Source: Lingula anatina (Eukaryota; Brachiopoda; Lingulata; Lingulida; Lingulidae). Taken from it: 64,000 nucleotides of DNA. The position numbers and the translations under genes were made by a program. Below are positions 59,478-64,000 of the stretch, piece after piece; the stretch's first letter is position 1, and each line of letters starts with the position of its first letter. The notes under the pieces were generated by a model. The model ran no database searches. It had not been told where the DNA came from and was given only the letters and a program-made list of their open reading frames with translations. The DNA lies in assembly GCF_001039355.2 (NCBI RefSeq), contig NW_019775431.1, positions 61,777-125,776 of the forward strand, written 5' to 3'.

Positions 59478-62400
59478 ATGTCGATGCCAGCAGATTTCGA
59501 GTCCTTACAACCAGAAGGCAAAGCCTTCGTTCGAGACCGAATAGACAAACAAGTCAGGGGAGACGAAGATTGGCATGTTACCAGGAAAGAAACGTCAGAA
59601 GCGATGGCCGAGGCGACAAAAGAGGCCGCTTACAACTTTAAGGGGACGAGGGGAGAAATCACTATCCCGTCACCGCACGTGAAAGGTATTTTATGGTCTG
59701 ATACCAGTGTGACAAAAATAGTAGTCCTAGGAATGAAACCCCGGGTTTTCTTTATGATAAGTACAGGTTAGAGTTAGTCTAAGTATTGGGATTAGTACAC
59801 ACACTGGACAATAGAAGTGTCACCCCCTAACTCAGAGTAATAAAAGTAGGCAGATCTTGGGTAATTATAATGCCTGGTCTACTTATGATGTGACTAATGA
59901 GTATAAAACCGCTATACCATGGAATTGTATTGTTGGTCTTGTACATGTACAGTAAATGTTATTCCTGTCTTCCTCCAATATGGCAAGATACAGGAAATTA
60001 TCTAACGGTTATATGTGCAAGTTATTAACCTGAAGAGGCGGAATATAAGCAATGTCAGAATATCGATACAGTTAAATTGTTCAGTCAGAACCGTGCAGAG
60101 GGTCTGGTCTCGGTATAGAAACACTGGATCAAGAGACAAATTGCCTCTGATGGGTCGTCCAAGGAAAACTACTGGCCGTGAATACCGACGACTGATTTTG
60201 ATGTCCAGGTTGTCAAAGTTCGACACTGCTTGTTAGTTGGCAACACAGTGGAACAATTTCACACATAAGAATGTGTCTGTGAAAATTGCTTGGCGTCGGT
60301 TACATGCTCATAGAGTGTACAGCAGGGTAGCAAGACTGAAACCTCTTATATCGTTACAAAACAGGCAACGTAGAGTGAACTAGGGTCAACAGATCTAAAA
60401 CTGGACAGTCCATGACAATTGGTCCTACATATTTTTTTTCTGATGAGTGTTGCTTTGGCCTGACCTCTGAAGACGGACGGGTACGATTCTGGTGAACTGC
60501 TGGTAAAGCATTTAAACCACATGCACTGAATTTTCGAACCCGGAGCAGCACATTCAACATGGTGTGGGGCTGCATCAGCATCCATGGCGTGGGTGAATTG
60601 ATAGTGGTTGATGAAAACATGAATCACTAGAAATATATCGATGTTTTGGAGTCAGGCTTGCTACAATCTATTACTAACATGTTTGGTGACAGGAATTATC
60701 CGTTTGTTCACCAGGATGACAATGCTCCTTGTCACAGGCCCAGAGCAGTAGCTGATTGGTTTGACCAACAGGACATTCGCAGGGTGATGTGGCCTCCCCA
60801 GAGTCCGGATGCAAACATAATAGATAATGTGTGGAATGATATGTCAAAACTTCTGACAAATGCCCGTCTAACCAGCAGAGAAACTCTGTTATATTCAGTG
60901 TTTCATGCTTGGGCCAGCATAAGCCCTGAACGCAACAGACAATTATATGAATCCTTGACTCGTAGACTGGCACCTATTATTAGGTCACGTGGCTATGCCA
61001 CTAAGTACTAATTTTGGACTTGAAACTGCATATTTTGGTAGAATGTATATTTTGTTCTCATTTTGCGATTTTTTGTGAAATTTGATGTTAATAAAATGAT
61101 ACCAGGAGCATATCATTCCACAGTCATTTATCTCCCCCATAGTATTGGTTCAGTAGGGGTGACACTTCTATTGTCCATGCAGTGTGTGTATATAGGACGA
61201 ATGTCACCTGTCCAAAGTAATGGGGAACGGACCACGGTTCCTGACGGACTGCCTTACATGTTGTATAGCAATAAAAACATAATTAAGTTTTCAGATTTAT
61301 TCTTTATTTGTCTGGTCTAAACTTTGCTTGCAAAACCGAGCCCTGTATGGAAATATTGGCTCACTGACGTGTGGTTTGGTGTAGGGGAAGTTGCTTAGAG
61401 GTACCACAGTTCCCTGACTCATTGGCATCTAGGGTATTGCACACAGGGCCTGTGTCCTTTGCGCCTCTTGAATTGGCCTCCACTGGGATTATTTGATAGG
61501 ATATCATCACAGATTATGTTAATGAGGCCATTCAGAATAGGGGACTAACTAGTCCGAGGGTCAAATATGGCCGACTCACTTGAATACTTCCCCACGGGAT
61601 ATCTATATTCAGTGTCTATTAGCGGATTAGACGGCAAACTTTGTACATGTAGTGGGTCGCAATATTTGACCCTCAGACTACTTAGTCCCCTATTCTGAAT
61701 GGGGCCTATGCTGATACTCGGGTGTTACTTGTCTTGATGAGTGCAATTCCAATACGTGACATACATTTGGATGCATTTGCCGTACTGTATTATAGGATAA
61801 CCCTTGCCATACTATACGGTACACCTTTCACCAGTTACGCACATAGAAGAAGTTCCATGTACTTATTAAGGCAATACGCCAAGAATAAGTCTCCATTGCC
61901 TTCAGGGAGATAGGCTTTACGTTTATGAGGTCTAATATAAAGATAAGTTCGCAAGTTATAAACATTATGCAAACAAATAACGCTGTTTTCATCGGATAGG
62001 TTCATAAATATACCACACCAGACGTCATTTTGACCTAGAATATTGTCTTAAATATTACATGGGATCAAAAGCGATATATTATTCAATTAAGAATGGCAAG
62101 AATCGTTTGTACTCGTACAAATTTCAGAGGGCCTTCAAGCGTGGGTTTACACCCCGGCCAATTGCCCCAAGAATCCCCCAATCCTTGTGTACTTCCATGG
62201 CGGAGGCTGGGTCATCTGCACTTTGAACGATGTGGATACCTTTGTGAAGATGCTTACTGAGTAAGTCCCTTTTAATCTATAGTTTCAATAAACACGGGAA
62301 AAAATCTTTTGAAAAGATGTTATTGAAAGATGCCTACTCTGTAAACCATTTTACATTTTGCTAACGATGGAAGTCTCTCTTAAAACATTTAGAAGATACT

Positions 62401-63490
62401 GACAGAGTAAGTTTGTTTACAATGTGTTAAACACAACAAAATCTTTCCTGAAAATGCTTTTGTGAAGTTGCTGGCTGAGAACGCCTTTCGGTAAAATTCA
62501 ACCAATTTAAACATTGATTTCATTTTTTATGAAGTCGGTCATTGATTTTTTTTTTACTTCTAGTACCGCCAAATGCATCATAGTGAGCGTGGATTACCGC
62601 CTGGCACCAGAGCACAAATATCCCGCCGCCATTGACGACGCCGAGACTGCCGCCAAATGGGTTCTGGAGAACAAGGAATCTGTCGGTAAATACATAATAC
62701 AAATACTTTGTTGTTAACGATAATAAAAAACGCATTTTAAAAAAGATACGTACAGGAAGATTAAAAAATTAGATAAATTAACGGATTAATTCGGTAATTC
62801 ATTTAAATAGAAGTAGAAAAGACATCTTAGTTTGTCAAAATTTCTCTGCACTAGGCGGCAGCACGCTCAGCAAGGTTGGTGTCATAGGTGACAGCGCGGG
62901 AGGACATCTATCGGCCTGTGTGTCACATGATGTCCCAGGATTGGCATTCCAGGTAAAGTGTTGCTTTCACCTTTTTGTTACGAATATTTTTGTGGATTTT
63001 ATTTCTGGATTTTTGGCCATAGGAAGTGTTTGAATAAATCTCAATAAAGAACACTAGGCAAACTTACAATAACTGAAAACTAAATTGTTTTCTAAAAGGC
63101 TCGTCTTCAATTAAAAGATTATTAAAAAGAAGAAAATGGAAAAATACACACTACAATGCAATTATTTCATTGTGTTTTCTGGTCTGACAAAATGAGAAAG
63201 CGCTTTCTCATTTTGTCAGACCAGAAAACACAATGAAATAATTGCATTGTAGTGTGTATTTTTCCATTTTTTATACTAGTACGTGTACAATGTCAAAATT
63301 TTACAGACTTCATTTGCATCCTGGATCACCTGTCAATCTAAGTTCAGTGGCTTAAAAATACTGGTACACCGCATTTCCATGTTCTATCCCAGGTGCTCAT
63401 CTATCCGGTGACGGATATGCGGATTGACACCCAGGAGTCGTACAAACGCTATGCTGATGGCTATGTTCTTACCACTGAGTCTATGTACTG
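59478..63490 (+). CDS. Alpha/beta-hydrolase (HSL/AADAC type), 5' exons, runs off the window
   Basis: Exons 59478-59685, 62128-62260, 62564-62685, 62855-62952 and 63393-63490 splice in frame. The start [15 protein letters not shown] has no signal or membrane anchor, so a cytosolic enzyme is likely, unlike AADAC itself. Exon 2 has VYFHGGGW (oxyanion-hole motif), exon 3 [19 protein letters not shown], exon 4 [13 protein letters not shown] with the nucleophile Ser in GDSAGG, and exon 5 [17 protein letters not shown], ending ...SMYW at donor GTTAGT. The exons with the catalytic Asp and His lie beyond 64000; the neighbour at 55964-56880 shows what they should look like. Intron 1 holds a Tc1-like element and intron 4 a perfect palindrome. 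Confidence 0.85.
59798..61188 (+). mobile_element. Tc1/mariner-type transposon, decayed
   Basis: Flanked by TA and by inverted repeats CACACACTGGACAATAGAAG... / ...CTTCTATTGTCC(ATGCA)GTGTGTG. The right end carries a small insertion relative to the left. Inside is a frameshifted transposase frame. It sits in intron 1 of the hydrolase gene. Confidence 0.9.
59980..61011 (+). pseudogene. Tc1-like transposase, broken by frameshifts and stops
   Basis: ATG at 59980 ([11 protein letters not shown]) is followed by a frame change to an HTH region, [17 protein letters not shown], with the GRPRK linker motif. The middle is interrupted by stops and frameshifts (TAG at 60379-60381 and others). The C-terminal part, 60646-61011, is open and carries HQDDNAPCH and [15 protein letters not shown], the family's second and third catalytic-acid regions. 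The third acid, usually Glu 34 residues after the Asp, is Asp here (codon 60823-60825). Not functional as sequenced. Confidence 0.85.
61526..61705. mobile_element. MITE-like element with about 40-bp inverted repeats
   Basis: GGCCATTCAGAATAGGGGAC at 61526 is mirrored by GTCCCCTATTCTGAATGGGGCC ending near 61705, and both arms extend inward through a GAGGGTCAAATAT block. Non-coding, in intron 1 of the hydrolase. Confidence 0.7.
63133..63270. repeat. Perfect 138-bp palindrome, no spacer
   Basis: Arms of 69 bases meet at AAAGC/GCTTT (63201/63202). I compared the arms base by base and found no mismatch. It lies in intron 4 of the hydrolase. Confidence 0.9.
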
Positions 63491-63525
63491 GTTAGTACGA
63501 GCAGTAAACATAGGGTGAACCTAAA

Positions 63526-64000
63526 GCCCCCGTCACACTTATTCGGAATCAACAGAAATCTATGACTAAATGACTAAATTTAAAAATCCGTACTACATTC
63601 CGGAAGAAATTTCAAATTGACCTAAATTCTTGTAAAAGTGCCGTTGGAATACACAGAATGCGCTTGAATCCGCCTGGAATGATTCGTGCACATTTCGGCT
63701 GTATTCTCAAGTGGAGCTCGAATGTAGTTGGAAAACTGGGAATATCAATAATGCTGTCAGAATGCAGTCGGAATATTTAAATTACACTTCTAATGCCGTA
63801 CGAGTGTAGCTCGATTTCTGGCTGAAATAGGATCGAGATGCAATCGAGTTGCATTCAGGCTCATTCTAGCAGGATTTGAAGTGTCTTGCCATTTCGGTTC
63901 TCCCTCGAATGTGATCAGAATGTTTCGAATGCTGTCGGAATGCCGTGAGAATATTTAGAATGCAGTCATAGTGCAGTTAGAATACTATTCAAATGCCATT
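63526..64000. mobile_element. Foldback/MITE element with GTCACACT terminus, partial
   Basis: Starts CCCCCGTCACACTTATTCGG and follows 16309-16985 without the nested TTAA element, then jumps to sequence like 17630-17725. It is rich in GAATGC/GCATTC hexamers and runs off the window. Confidence 0.7.

Overview
This is a eukaryotic, metazoan window: introns with GT/AG borders, microsatellites, many miniature inverted-repeat elements, LINE and Tc1 fragments, and secreted multidomain protein genes. Domain content and repeat style suggest an invertebrate (lancelet-like or mollusc-like); the sequence alone does not settle which. Single n bases at 4667, 28608 and 55704 mark contig joins, so the window is contigs A (1-4666), B (4668-28607), C (28609-55703) and D (55705-64000).

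The main content is a tandem family of minus-strand genes for secreted modular proteins. Read 5' to 3' each encodes a signal peptide, a C-type lectin domain (CTLD) over three exons, an EGF domain with a basic insertion, a sushi/CCP domain (absent in copy 2), one very large exon of calcium-binding EGF repeats, a Thr-rich linker, a small four-cysteine exon and a last exon of five EGF-like domains. Copy 1 (20860 to 6419) has 31 EGF repeats in the large exon, copy 2 (38620 to 30520) has 12, and copy 3 (55646 to about 47477, 5' end lost in the gap) has 26. A remnant of a fourth copy (47410 to 45217) lies downstream of copy 3. Reading frames across all inferred splice sites are intact in copies 1 and 2. 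The order CTLD-EGF-CCP is that of vertebrate selectins, here followed by a Notch-like EGF rod.

A plus-strand serpin gene starts at the right end of contig B (exons 26085-26723 and 27058-27457). Its reactive-loop exon is at 900-1153 in contig A. The last 590 bases of B and the first 590 of A are nearly identical, so A probably follows B in the real chromosome. A second, frameshifted serpin last exon lies at 41751-41920 between copies 2 and 3.

Contig D carries the 3' end of one HSL/AADAC-type alpha/beta-hydrolase (55964-56880), a minus-strand prolyl 4-hydroxylase alpha-like gene fragment with an internal stop (58806 to 57769), and the 5' five exons of a second hydrolase (59478-63490, continuing past the window). 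A decayed Tc1-like transposon sits in intron 1 of that gene. Its internally deleted derivative sits in an intron of lectin-EGF copy 1. Introns and spacers hold several other inverted-repeat families, including a TTAA-flanked element nested inside a foldback element.
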